Origin: Alphaproteobacteria bacterium
GTDB taxonomy: Bacteria; Pseudomonadota; Alphaproteobacteria; JAJTHO01; CANGYM01
Direction of reading: 5' to 3'
Assembly (NCBI GenBank): GCA_947458235.1
Contig: CANGYP010000004.1
Span: forward strand, 1-46,117
DNA: 46,117 nt
Under the pieces are notes generated by a model. It was given only the letters and a program-made list of their open reading frames with translations, did no database searches and was not told the origin of the DNA. The translations under genes were made by a program, and so were the position numbers. Shown here in pieces: positions 1 through 8,777 of this stretch (its first letter is position 1; each line of letters starts with the position of its first letter).

Positions 1-2005
1 GCTCAACGTACCAATCACAAAATTCATGCCAAACAAAGGCATACAGGGCCTGCGCGGCATCATCAAAGGCATAGGTTTCCAGCGCGGTTTGCACGGTGGC
101 CAACGTTTCGGTAAGTTTAACAATGATCCAGCGATTTTCATCCAACGTCACCGTTTGTGGGTCAAAAGTCGCATCCCACACACACCCGTTCATCTCCCCA
201 AAACGGGCGGCGTTCCACAGTTTGGTGGCGAAATTGCGATAGCCCTCGATACGGGCTGTGTCCAGTTTCACATCACGCCCTTGGGCCGCCATGATGGCCA
301 AGGTAAAGCGCAAAGCATCCGCGCCGTAACGGTCCATCAAATCCAGCGGGTCCACAACATTGCCCTTGGACTTTGACATTTTGTGTCCGTGTTTATCCCG
401 CACCAGCGCATGAATATACACATCCTTAAAGGGCACTGCCGCCGCCAAAGCTTCCGTGGGAATGGGCTGGCCCGCCATCAGGGCGTCATGATAACCGCCC
501 TCTTTGGCATGAGCATAAATCCCCATCATCATCATGCGGGCCACCCAAAAGAAAATGATATCAAACCCCGTCACCAAAACAGAGCTAGGGTAGTGTCCCT
601 TGAGTTCATCAGAGATATGGGGCCATCCAAGGGTCGAAAACGGCCACAATCCCGAGGAAAACCATGTATCCAGAACATCGGGATCTTGGGTGAGGGGCTT
701 GCCGCCAGCCATGGATTTGGCGTCCGCCTCTGTTTCCGCCACATAAACCACACCATCTTCGTCATACCACGCGGGGATGCGGTGACCCCACCACAGTTGA
801 CGGGAAATGCACCACGGCTGAATATCCTCCAGCCAGCGGTCATAAGTGTTTTTCCACGATGGAGGCACAAAACGCACAATCCCTTGCTCCACCGCTTGCA
901 GGGCGGGTTTGGCCAGAATATCGGCGCGAACGTACCATTGTTCTGTTAAAAACGGCTCGATCACCGTGCCAGAGCGATCCCCGTAGGGCACCGCGTGGCG
1001 CGTGGGTTCAATGTTGACCAAAAACCCTTCATCTTCCAAGGCCTGAATCACCACCTTTCGGGCGGCGAAACGCTCTAGTCCCTGAAATCTCTGCGGCACA
1101 GCATCGTTCAGGGCTCCATCGGCGTTTAGGATATTGATCAAAGGCAAACCATGCCGCCGTCCCACATCAAAATCGTTAAAATCATGGGCGGGGGTGATTT
1201 TTACGGCCCCCGTCCCTTTTTCAGGGTCGGCGTACGTATCCGCAATCACGGGAATGATGCGATCTGTTAAGGGCAAACGCAGATGATGACCAATGGCAAA
1301 TTTCAGGCTGGGATTGTCAGGATGCACCGCCACCGCCACATCCCCCAGCAACGTTTCCGGCCGCGTGGTGGCCACGGTGATGCCCCCCGCGCCCTCCACA
1401 AACGGGTAATGGATATGATAATAGGCCCCATCCACCTCCTGCGACACCACCTCAAGATCCGATAATGCCGTTTGCAGCTTCACATCCCAGTTGACCAGTC
1501 GTTTATCCTTATAAATCAATCCATCGCGGTACATGGACACAAACAGGGTCCGCACGGCTTGGCTTAACCCCTCATCCAAGGTAAAGCGCTCCCGCGACCA
1601 ATCGGCGGAGGCCCCCAGACGTTTCAGTTGCGAAACAATCGTGCCACCAGAAGAGTCTTTCCATGCCCAAACCCGCTGCAAAAACGCATCGCGGCCTAGG
1701 GCTTGGCGGGTGGTGCCCTCGGCATTGACCATGCGCTCCACCACCATTTGGGTGGCAATGCCCGCATGATCCGTCCCTGGTTGCCACAACACCGCGCGGC
1801 CCCGCATACGGTGATAGCGCACCAGAATATCTTGCAACGTAAAGGTCAAGGCATGCCCCATATGCAGGGCCCCTGTGACATTCGGGGGGGGCATCATAAT
1901 GGTATAGGGTGCCCCGTTGCCCCGCAGAGCGAAGGCATCCGCCTTCAGGGAACGATCATACTGCTTGCCCTCAAACACCGCAGGGGAAAAGGTTTTATCC
2001 AGCAT
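1..2005 (-). CDS. valS: valine-tRNA ligase (3' end cut by window edge)
   Basis: Class I aminoacyl-tRNA synthetase that charges tRNA-Val in the cytoplasm. The first 668 codons are present; the stop lies beyond position 1. The ATP-binding signature PPPNVTGALHMGHA, the HIGH-box equivalent, falls near residues 37-52. KMSKSKGN begins at residue 542 and is in frame with the chosen start. The last readable stretch, FVWHEFCDWYVE, belongs to the anticodon-binding domain, so about 200 C-terminal residues are missing. The ATG at 2005 opens MLDKTFSP; an in-frame TGA ten codons upstream limits the start. gdhB ends 39 nt upstream on the same strand, so the two are probably cotranscribed. No oddity is visible in the part seen. 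Confidence 0.97.
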   Translation of the reverse strand, partial: MLDKTFSPAVFEGKQYDRSLKADAFALRGNGAPYTIMMPPPNVTGALHMGHALTFTLQDILVRYHRMRGRAVLWQPGTDHAGIATQMVVERMVNAEGTTRQALGRDAFLQRVWAWKDSSGGTIVSQLKRLGASADWSRERFTLDEGLSQAVRTLFVSMYRDGLIYKDKRLVNWDVKLQTALSDLEVVSQEVDGAYYHIHYPFVEGAGGITVATTRPETLLGDVAVAVHPDNPSLKFAIGHHLRLPLTDRIIPVIADTYADPEKGTGAVKITPAHDFNDFDVGRRHGLPLINILNADGALNDAVPQRFQGLERFAARKVVIQALEDEGFLVNIEPTRHAVPYGDRSGTVIEPFLTEQWYVRADILAKPALQAVEQGIVRFVPPSWKNTYDRWLEDIQPWCISRQLWWGHRIPAWYDEDGVVYVAETEADAKSMAGGKPLTQDPDVLDTWFSSGLWPFSTLGWPHISDELKGHYPSSVLVTGFDIIFFWVARMMMMGIYAHAKEGGYHDALMAGQPIPTEALAAAVPFKDVYIHALVRDKHGHKMSKSKGNVVDPLDLMDRYGADALRFTLAIMAAQGRDVKLDTARIEGYRNFATKLWNAARFGEMNGCVWDATFDPQTVTLDENRWIIVKLTETLATVQTALETYAFDDAAQALYAFVWHEFCDWYVE

Positions 2006-2044
2006 GCAAAGACCCAAATTGCGGGGACGAGTTCATAGTGTCCA

Positions 2045-5000
2045 TTATCCCACCATGGCCTTTAAAAACCGCATCAACACCACCAGATTGGAAAGCCGAA
2101 CGTTGGAATCCATCTGACTCAGCATCCCCAAAAACTGTTTTCTTTGGGATTCTGTTTGCTCCATCCACGCCGCTTGGGCCTGTTGCGGGGTTCCCGACAG
2201 GGCCAAAAGTCGCGCCGAAAGGTCACGGTGGGCCGCATACAGATCCGTGCGCAAGGCATCCCGCGCTTGCTGATCCCACAAAGTCGGGGAGGGCAAACGG
2301 GACAACAAATGGTGCACCTGATGCAACGACAGGGCATCGTAAACCGCCATATAGGTCTGGGCCGCTCTGGACAGGTCCGCACTGGCTTGCTCGGCCAAGG
2401 CAATGACATCCAAAACCCCCATCATGGGGCGCAACATGGCGATACGCTGAGCCAAACTGTCAGGAACTTTTTCATCCAGCAGGGCCTTTTGGGTTTTTTC
2501 CACAACGGCCCGCTCTTCCCCAATCAAAAGTTGCGGCCAAATGCGGCTGCATTCCTGAATCAAAGGACGAAACTTTTTGACCAACTCCGTCACCGCAAGG
2601 GTGCCCTGGGTATGCTGACGCAGCAACCACGCAATGGCATTGTCCGCAAGACGGGTTGTATAAAAAAGCATTTTGTGCTGGGTGGTGGCGGAAACCTTGT
2701 TGTCCAAGGCCTCGATGTCATGCCAGAGGGATCGCAGATGGAACGCCTCCCGCACGATGGTATAGGCCCGAACAACGTCACACAGTTCACATCCCACCGC
2801 CTGTTGCATGGAAAAGGCAAAATGGGGCCCCATACGATTGATCATGCTGTTGGCCGTAAAGGTGGCGATGATGTCTTTTTTCAGGGGATGGGTTTTCATA
2901 TCCTCCGAAAACCGATCGCGCAGGCGCGAGGGGAAATAGAGGGCCACATCCTCCAGCATGCGCTCTTCTTCCAGAAGATTGGTGCCTTGCAGGTCTTTTT
3001 TCAGGGCAATTTTGCTGTGGGCCAACAAAACCGCCAGCTCCGGCCGCACAAAACCCAACCCCTCCTCCAGCCGCGCATCCAACGTGGCCTCGGTGGGCAA
3101 GCCCTCCAGCGCGGGATTGAGCTGTCCCCGGTCCTCAAGATGACGCATGAGTTTTTTTAAGGGGTGCACCAACGCCGTGCCCTGATGCTCTAACGAAGAT
3201 AGGGCCTGCGTTTGCAGATAATTGTTCCTTAACACCAAATGGGCCACATCATCCGTCATGGAGGCCAAAAGGTCATTGCGCTCTGCCAGCGTCATGTCGC
3301 CGCGGCGCACAGGGCCAGTTAGCAAAATTTTGATGTTGACTTCATGGTCTGAACAATCAACACCCCCTGAATTATCGATGGCATCGGTGTTTAACTTCAC
3401 ACCCGCCAAAGCTGCCGCAACACGGGCGGCTTGGGTCATGCCAAGGTTCGCCCCCTCTCCGATCACGGACGCACGCACTTGGTCCGCAGCAATCCGCAGG
3501 CTGTCGTTGGCTTTGTCCATAACGTCCCTATCGGTTTCATGGGGCGCCCGAATAAACGTCCCAATCCCCCCAAACCACAACAGATCCACCGTGTGTTTCA
3601 GCAGAGTTTGAATCAGGAAATCTGGATGCACAACATCATCTTTGATGCCAAAGCACGCTTTGATTTCAGGGGTTAGGGTGATTTCTTTAACATTACGTTC
3701 ATAAACACGGCCCCCAGCAGATAAGGCCTCGGCCCGATAATCCGTCCACTGCGTGCGGGGGGTTTCAAACAGACGTTTACGCTCTTCAAAACTAACAACC
3801 ACATCAGGGTTGGGATCCACAAAAATGTGTTGGTGGTTAAACGCCCCAAGCAAGCGAATGTGACGGGACAACAACATCCCGTTACCAAACACATCCCCCG
3901 ACATGTCCCCAACACCAATCACCGTGAAATCTTGGGTTTGGATATCCCGTCCCAATTCGCGGAAATGACGTTTAACGGCTTCCCACCCACCTTTGGCGGT
4001 GATGCCCATGGCTTTGTGGTCATAGCCCACACTGCCGCCCGAGGCAAAGGCATCATCCAACCAAAAATGCCGCGCTTGGGCGCACCCGTTGGCCAAATCA
4101 GAAAAGGTCGCCGTGCCCTTGTCCGCCGCCACCACCAAATACGGATCATCGGCATCCCGACGGATCACGTCAACGGGATGAACAATGGTTTTGTCCGCAG
4201 CAATGCTGTCAGTCATATCCAGCATGCTGTGCATCATCATTTGATAGGCGGCCTCAACAGCGGCTTTTAACGTTTGGGGCGTGGCGTCCGCAGGGCGTTT
4301 CACAATAAAGCCCCCCTTGGATCCTGTGGGCACAATCAGGGCGTTTTTCACCAGCTGCGCTTTAATCAGGCCAAGGATCTCTTGACGGTAATCCTCTGGC
4401 CTTTCTGACCAACGAATTCCCCCACGCGCCACAGGCCCCCCACGCAAGTGCACGGATTCCATTTGGGTGTTGTAAACGAAAATTTCCGCAAAGGGCCGTG
4501 GCTCTTTTAAGAAGGGAATATCCGTAGAACGGAGCTTAACGCTGAGAGCGGAGCGGGGCTGACCACCGTCATCCCGCTGAAAAAAATTGGTGCGCAAGGT
4601 GGCACGGAGCAGAATCGTCAGGGCGGAAAGCACACGGTCCTCATAAACACCCGTGACTTTATTCAAGACCGCCGCTAGCTCTTGTTCTGCCCTTGCGGTG
4701 TCTTCACGCGCAGTCATGGGATCAAAATAACAATAAAAAAGTTTTATAAAACAAGACACAAAATCCACATTATGATGCAAAACATCAACAGCTGTGGCGT
4801 ATTGAACCGCATGGCCCGATTGCATCAGGTATTTTAAATAGGTGCGAAGAATGTTCACATCCCGCCAAGGCAACCCCAAGCGCACAACAAAACCATTCAG
4901 GGCATCCAAATCACATTCGCGGCGCCAAATGGCCTGAATTGCAGCTTTAACATTTTGCTCTATTGATTTGATATCAATGGGATATTTATCTGTTTTATAA

Positions 5001-6802
5001 ACCTCAAGATCGTGGATCCAGCAGCCAGTTTCATGGTGAATGGGCAAGATATTATGCGCCTGCTCCGTCACAGCCGACAGGCCCAAAGATTCCAAAACTG
5101 GCAACATTTCCGAAAGGGACAGGGGGTTGTCGATGGTGTAAAGACGCACATGGAAATGGTGCAACTGCATGTACGCGTGGCGATACAAATGCACATCCAA
5201 CTGGCCCTGTGCGTATAGGGTTTCCAGTCTGAAAATATCCTCGATGGCTTCCTTGGCGGAGAAGGTATCCGTATAACTCAAGGGAAAAGCATCCCCATAA
5301 TGTTTCAGCAAATCATGGGTTTTTTCGGGGGATGAAGAGGACAACAGGGAAATTTTCAAATTATCCACCCACCGACGGGACGCATTTTGCAACTCTGTTT
5401 CAAGGGCCTTCACATCGTAAGCGGGCCAGCGAGAGGGGTCCGTTTCGATAACAAAATAAAGGCGGGTGAGCATGGACTCTTCCACCGCCACATGGCTGGT
5501 TTTTAAATGGCCGTGAAACGTTGAACACAGAATAGACTCAATTTTTTTCCGAACCTCTAAGGTATAGCGATCATGGGGAACAAAGACGATGGTGGCGATG
5601 AAACGTTTAAAGACATCCTCTCGCAAAAACAGGGATACCCGCTGTCTTTCTTGAAGATTTAAAATCCCAAGGATCATGGTCAACAGATCATCTGATGCAA
5701 TTTGATACAATTCATCCCTAGGGAATGTGCGAATGACGTGCAGCAGGGCCTTTCCATTATGGCTACTGGGGTCCATTTTCGCCTTTTCAATGACATGCTG
5801 GACTTTTTGACGCAAAATGGGGACGGTTTCGGGGGCAGCATAATAGGATTGGGACGTAAACAAACCCACAAAACGCTCTTCCCCAGCCACCTGACCATTG
5901 GGGTGGAAGCGCTTGATACTGACCACATCCATGGACGTGGCGCGGTGAACTTGGGATTTATGGGATGATTTTCCAAAATGAATGGTGCGGGCCCCATCCC
6001 GAAGAAAATCCACAATGGCATCTGGCAAATGAGAACCATAACGACGAATATCAAACAGGGAATACGCTGGATCTTTCAGAACCCCCAAGCTTTTTTCGTG
6101 CTTGATGACCAGATCCACAGATCCCCCATCCCCCTCCACAAGGTCCATACTGCGATAGCCCAAAAAGGTGAAATTGTTGGCCAGCATCCAATCGATAAAA
6201 TGCCGTGTTTCTTCAGCGGCCCCACCTTGGGCGGCCGTGACGTGATCGGCGGCGGCTTTGGCGCGATCACGCATGGGTTTCCAATCAGAAACGGCCTCTT
6301 TCACGCGTTGCAAAACCTGATGCAAGGCGGACTCTAGGGCCGTCACATCACTGGCCCCCGGAATAAAGGGCAAATGCACCTGCATCACAGATTCCAGAGA
6401 CCCACCCGCAGTGAGGGTTTCTTCAATACTTTCCAAATGTCCAGATGGGCTGCGCTTGACGGATAAAACGGGATGAATCAACAGTTCAACGGGATAACCA
6501 AAGGTGTTGATGGCCGCCGTGACGGAATCCACCAAAAACGGCATGTCATCGTTGACAATGTTGACACATGTCAAGCTGGTGCCCACAGGATAGGTCTGAA
6601 TGCGCGGGCCAGAATGGGTGGGACGATCCTGTATCAAGGCCCATAAAGCATCCACATGATTCTGTAGGGTCGTGGTCGAAATGCCTTTCAAATCCTCTGG
6701 CGGCACATGAGACAGGTAGGCACGATAAAGGCGAATGTAACTGGGCTGGGTGTGCAGAGAATCCTGCGGCAAAAGACCGATGTACTCTTGAAAATGGGTC
6801 AT
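2045..6802 (-). CDS. gdhB: NAD-specific glutamate dehydrogenase, large (about 180 kDa) type
   Basis: Oxidises glutamate to 2-oxoglutarate and ammonia with NAD, feeding amino acid carbon into the TCA cycle. At about 1,585 residues it matches the bacterial large NAD-GDH family, which has a long N-terminal regulatory part, a central catalytic core and a C-terminal helical extension. The core is recognisable by GGPVARGGIRWS and PTGSKGGFIVKRP (around residue 820-830), GDMSGDVFGNGM (around 967) and NSGGVDCSDHEVN (around 1149). A GTG at 6805 directly precedes the ATG at 6802. AAGGAA sits about 8 nt before the ATG, so I choose the ATG, although the GTG is possible. valS follows 39 nt downstream. The frame is intact for its full length. 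Confidence 0.96.
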   Translation of the reverse strand: MTHFQEYIGLLPQDSLHTQPSYIRLYRAYLSHVPPEDLKGISTTTLQNHVDALWALIQDRPTHSGPRIQTYPVGTSLTCVNIVNDDMPFLVDSVTAAINTFGYPVELLIHPVLSVKRSPSGHLESIEETLTAGGSLESVMQVHLPFIPGASDVTALESALHQVLQRVKEAVSDWKPMRDRAKAAADHVTAAQGGAAEETRHFIDWMLANNFTFLGYRSMDLVEGDGGSVDLVIKHEKSLGVLKDPAYSLFDIRRYGSHLPDAIVDFLRDGARTIHFGKSSHKSQVHRATSMDVVSIKRFHPNGQVAGEERFVGLFTSQSYYAAPETVPILRQKVQHVIEKAKMDPSSHNGKALLHVIRTFPRDELYQIASDDLLTMILGILNLQERQRVSLFLREDVFKRFIATIVFVPHDRYTLEVRKKIESILCSTFHGHLKTSHVAVEESMLTRLYFVIETDPSRWPAYDVKALETELQNASRRWVDNLKISLLSSSSPEKTHDLLKHYGDAFPLSYTDTFSAKEAIEDIFRLETLYAQGQLDVHLYRHAYMQLHHFHVRLYTIDNPLSLSEMLPVLESLGLSAVTEQAHNILPIHHETGCWIHDLEVYKTDKYPIDIKSIEQNVKAAIQAIWRRECDLDALNGFVVRLGLPWRDVNILRTYLKYLMQSGHAVQYATAVDVLHHNVDFVSCFIKLFYCYFDPMTAREDTARAEQELAAVLNKVTGVYEDRVLSALTILLRATLRTNFFQRDDGGQPRSALSVKLRSTDIPFLKEPRPFAEIFVYNTQMESVHLRGGPVARGGIRWSERPEDYRQEILGLIKAQLVKNALIVPTGSKGGFIVKRPADATPQTLKAAVEAAYQMMMHSMLDMTDSIAADKTIVHPVDVIRRDADDPYLVVAADKGTATFSDLANGCAQARHFWLDDAFASGGSVGYDHKAMGITAKGGWEAVKRHFRELGRDIQTQDFTVIGVGDMSGDVFGNGMLLSRHIRLLGAFNHQHIFVDPNPDVVVSFEERKRLFETPRTQWTDYRAEALSAGGRVYERNVKEITLTPEIKACFGIKDDVVHPDFLIQTLLKHTVDLLWFGGIGTFIRAPHETDRDVMDKANDSLRIAADQVRASVIGEGANLGMTQAARVAAALAGVKLNTDAIDNSGGVDCSDHEVNIKILLTGPVRRGDMTLAERNDLLASMTDDVAHLVLRNNYLQTQALSSLEHQGTALVHPLKKLMRHLEDRGQLNPALEGLPTEATLDARLEEGLGFVRPELAVLLAHSKIALKKDLQGTNLLEEERMLEDVALYFPSRLRDRFSEDMKTHPLKKDIIATFTANSMINRMGPHFAFSMQQAVGCELCDVVRAYTIVREAFHLRSLWHDIEALDNKVSATTQHKMLFYTTRLADNAIAWLLRQHTQGTLAVTELVKKFRPLIQECSRIWPQLLIGEERAVVEKTQKALLDEKVPDSLAQRIAMLRPMMGVLDVIALAEQASADLSRAAQTYMAVYDALSLHQVHHLLSRLPSPTLWDQQARDALRTDLYAAHRDLSARLLALSGTPQQAQAAWMEQTESQRKQFLGMLSQMDSNVRLSNLVVLMRFLKAMVG

Positions 6803-6871
6803 CACAGCTATTCCTTATGGTTTTTCAGGCCCCTTGTTAGGGAGAAACCCAAACATATACCTATTGTCCCT

Positions 6872-7066
6872 ATGGCAGGTCGCGATTATCAAGAGGCGCG
6901 TCTCATGGCTAGGGAGCGATGGTCGCGACTAAAGCGGAACGAAGATGAACGCACAGCCAAAGACAATTTTCATAATGGGATAGGTATACCTGAAGGGTCG
7001 GAAGGATATTATCAAAGCCTGCGAACACGTCAACAACTGAAACAAGACCTGAAACAAGGCCTGTAA
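6872..7066 (+). CDS. small charged hypothetical protein (64 aa), uncertain
   Basis: An open frame of 64 codons lies between the divergent gdhB and mod genes. The product, beginning MAGRDYQEARLMARERW, is rich in Arg, Lys, Glu and Gln, has no hydrophobic segment and would be soluble and largely helical. I do not recognise a family. The frame stays open further upstream, but only from this ATG does the composition look protein-like. There is no convincing Shine-Dalgarno: the purine-rich GGGAGAAA is too far upstream. If it is not a gene, the 6803-7160 stretch is an unassigned intergenic region of about 360 nt. Confidence 0.35.
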   Translation: MAGRDYQEARLMARERWSRLKRNEDERTAKDNFHNGIGIPEGSEGYYQSLRTRQQLKQDLKQGL

Positions 7067-7160
7067 GAGCAACGGGATAAGGTCCAATTCACAAATTGAT
7101 TTGTTGCCCCCTCTTCGCTAAGGTGTATGACGTATATATAAACCATAACAGAGTCACACC

Positions 7161-8777
7161 ATGCCCACGTTGGATTTTAAGGGAAAACACTACGTTTACG
7201 CCCATCATTTGTCCGTGCCGTTTCGCACGTTATCCGTTGATGTGGAAAAATCCCTGTCTGATGCCCCCAATTTGGATGATAACCTGATTATTCACGGGGA
7301 TAATTTGCATGGGCTAAAGGCCCTGTTGCCCCAGTATGCGGGGAAAATCAAATGTATTTATATTGATCCCCCCTATAACACGGGGAACGAGGGATGGTGT
7401 TACAACGACAAAGTCAACAGCCCCCTGATACGCGAATGGTTAAAAAAAGAAGCCAACCCCGTGGATAAAGAGGACATGGAACGCCACGACAAATGGCTGT
7501 GCATGATGTGGCCCCGTTTGCAGTTATTGCGGGAACTTTTGGCCGATGACGGGGTGATTTTTATCAGTATTGATGATAACGAGGTTCACCACCTGCGGTG
7601 TCTCATGGATGAGATTTTTGGGGAGGGGAATTTTGTAAACGAATTTGTTTGGAGAAAGAATAACAGTGGAAAAACAGTATCAAAGGAATTTCCTGTTAAT
7701 ATTGAGTACATTCTTATGTATTCAAAGTCATATGAATTTAAATTAAATGTAGTTTTTAAGCCATTGGCAGAGTCAACAGTGGCTACGTACAATAGAAATG
7801 ATAATGATGGGCGAGGTAACTATTGTACTGTTTCTTTGCAGAAAACTAAATCTCCCGGCCCAGAAACCACGTATGATTATATTGACAATAATGGTAGATT
7901 ATGGCCTTGCCCAGCTAAAGGTTGGCGCATGACAAGAGATAAAGTTAAAAAACTAGAAAATGATGGACGGCTTTATCTTGAGGGTAACACGATAAGAGAG
8001 AAATCTTATTGGAATGAACGTGAGAATACTGGAAAAATAGCGGATAATCTGTGGGATGATCTTTCAGAAAATCATATTGCCACTGTACAAATAAGAAAAA
8101 TTTTGGGCGATAATGTTTTTGATAATCCCAAACCTATTGATTTAGTGGAACGTTGTTTGAAAATTGGAATGGACAAAAACGCCATCATCCTCGATTCCTT
8201 CGCGGGCAGTGGCACCACCGCCCATGCGGTGTTGGCGTTGAATCAGGAAGACGGCGGCAATCGCAAGTTTATTTTGATTGAATGCGAAGATTACGCCGAC
8301 ACCATCACGGCGGAACGTGTGCGGCGTGTGATACGGGGCGTGCCCACGGCCAAGGATGCGGCACTCAAAAATGGATTGGGGGGCAGCTTTACCTATTGCA
8401 CCTTGGGCGGGGACATGGACATTGAAAACATATTATCGGGGGAACATTTGCCCGATTACAATGCCCTGTCCCAGTATGTGTTTTATACGGCCACGGGGCG
8501 CAGCTTGCCCCGCACCATCACGCCGCAGCCTGATTTTTTTGTGGGGGAAACCGATGTTTACGCCGTGTATGTCATTTACCGCCCCGATTTGGGATATTTA
8601 CGCAGCAATCAATCGGCATTAAACGATGAAAAGGTGGACATTATTCAGGCCCACCCCAGCCAAAAGAAAAAATTGGTGTTCGCCACCGCCAAATTCATGT
8701 CGGGGGAGGATTTAAAGGACCGCAACATCACCTTTTGCCAAATCCCCTATGCCATTCATAATTTTGTGGGGGCGTGA
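7161..8777 (+). CDS. mod: type III restriction-modification system methyltransferase subunit (Mod)
   Basis: Adenine-N6 DNA methyltransferase that recognises the target site for both subunits of a type III system. Motif IV, DPPYNTG, is at residues 69-75, and the AdoMet-binding FAGSGTT is near 345-352. The order IV before I is that of beta-class enzymes such as type III Mod. The segment between them, about residues 157-335 (7630-8165), should be the target-recognition domain. It is strikingly AT-rich, while both flanks share the GC-richer codon use of neighbouring genes, which points to domain replacement. The ATG at 7161 opens MPTLDFKGKHY; its ribosome site is weak. The TGA stop overlaps the res start as TGATG, indicating translational coupling. 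Target sequence cannot be predicted. Confidence 0.93.
   Translation: MPTLDFKGKHYVYAHHLSVPFRTLSVDVEKSLSDAPNLDDNLIIHGDNLHGLKALLPQYAGKIKCIYIDPPYNTGNEGWCYNDKVNSPLIREWLKKEANPVDKEDMERHDKWLCMMWPRLQLLRELLADDGVIFISIDDNEVHHLRCLMDEIFGEGNFVNEFVWRKNNSGKTVSKEFPVNIEYILMYSKSYEFKLNVVFKPLAESTVATYNRNDNDGRGNYCTVSLQKTKSPGPETTYDYIDNNGRLWPCPAKGWRMTRDKVKKLENDGRLYLEGNTIREKSYWNERENTGKIADNLWDDLSENHIATVQIRKILGDNVFDNPKPIDLVERCLKIGMDKNAIILDSFAGSGTTAHAVLALNQEDGGNRKFILIECEDYADTITAERVRRVIRGVPTAKDAALKNGLGGSFTYCTLGGDMDIENILSGEHLPDYNALSQYVFYTATGRSLPRTITPQPDFFVGETDVYAVYVIYRPDLGYLRSNQSALNDEKVDIIQAHPSQKKKLVFATAKFMSGEDLKDRNITFCQIPYAIHNFVGA

Noticed and set aside
383-949. 188-codon plus-strand frame
   Set aside because: It lies antisense to valS, whose KMSKS motif and frame are intact here; no protein family or ribosome site.
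2144-3160. 338-codon open frame on the plus strand inside gdhB
   Set aside because: It is antisense to an intact, well-conserved gdhB coding region and has His/Gln/Gly-rich shadow composition and no known domain.
6856-6988. Nine-base inverted pair TATACCTAT / ATAGGTATA
   Set aside because: The copies are over 100 nt apart and partly inside a possible ORF; short enough to be chance and without mobile-element features.
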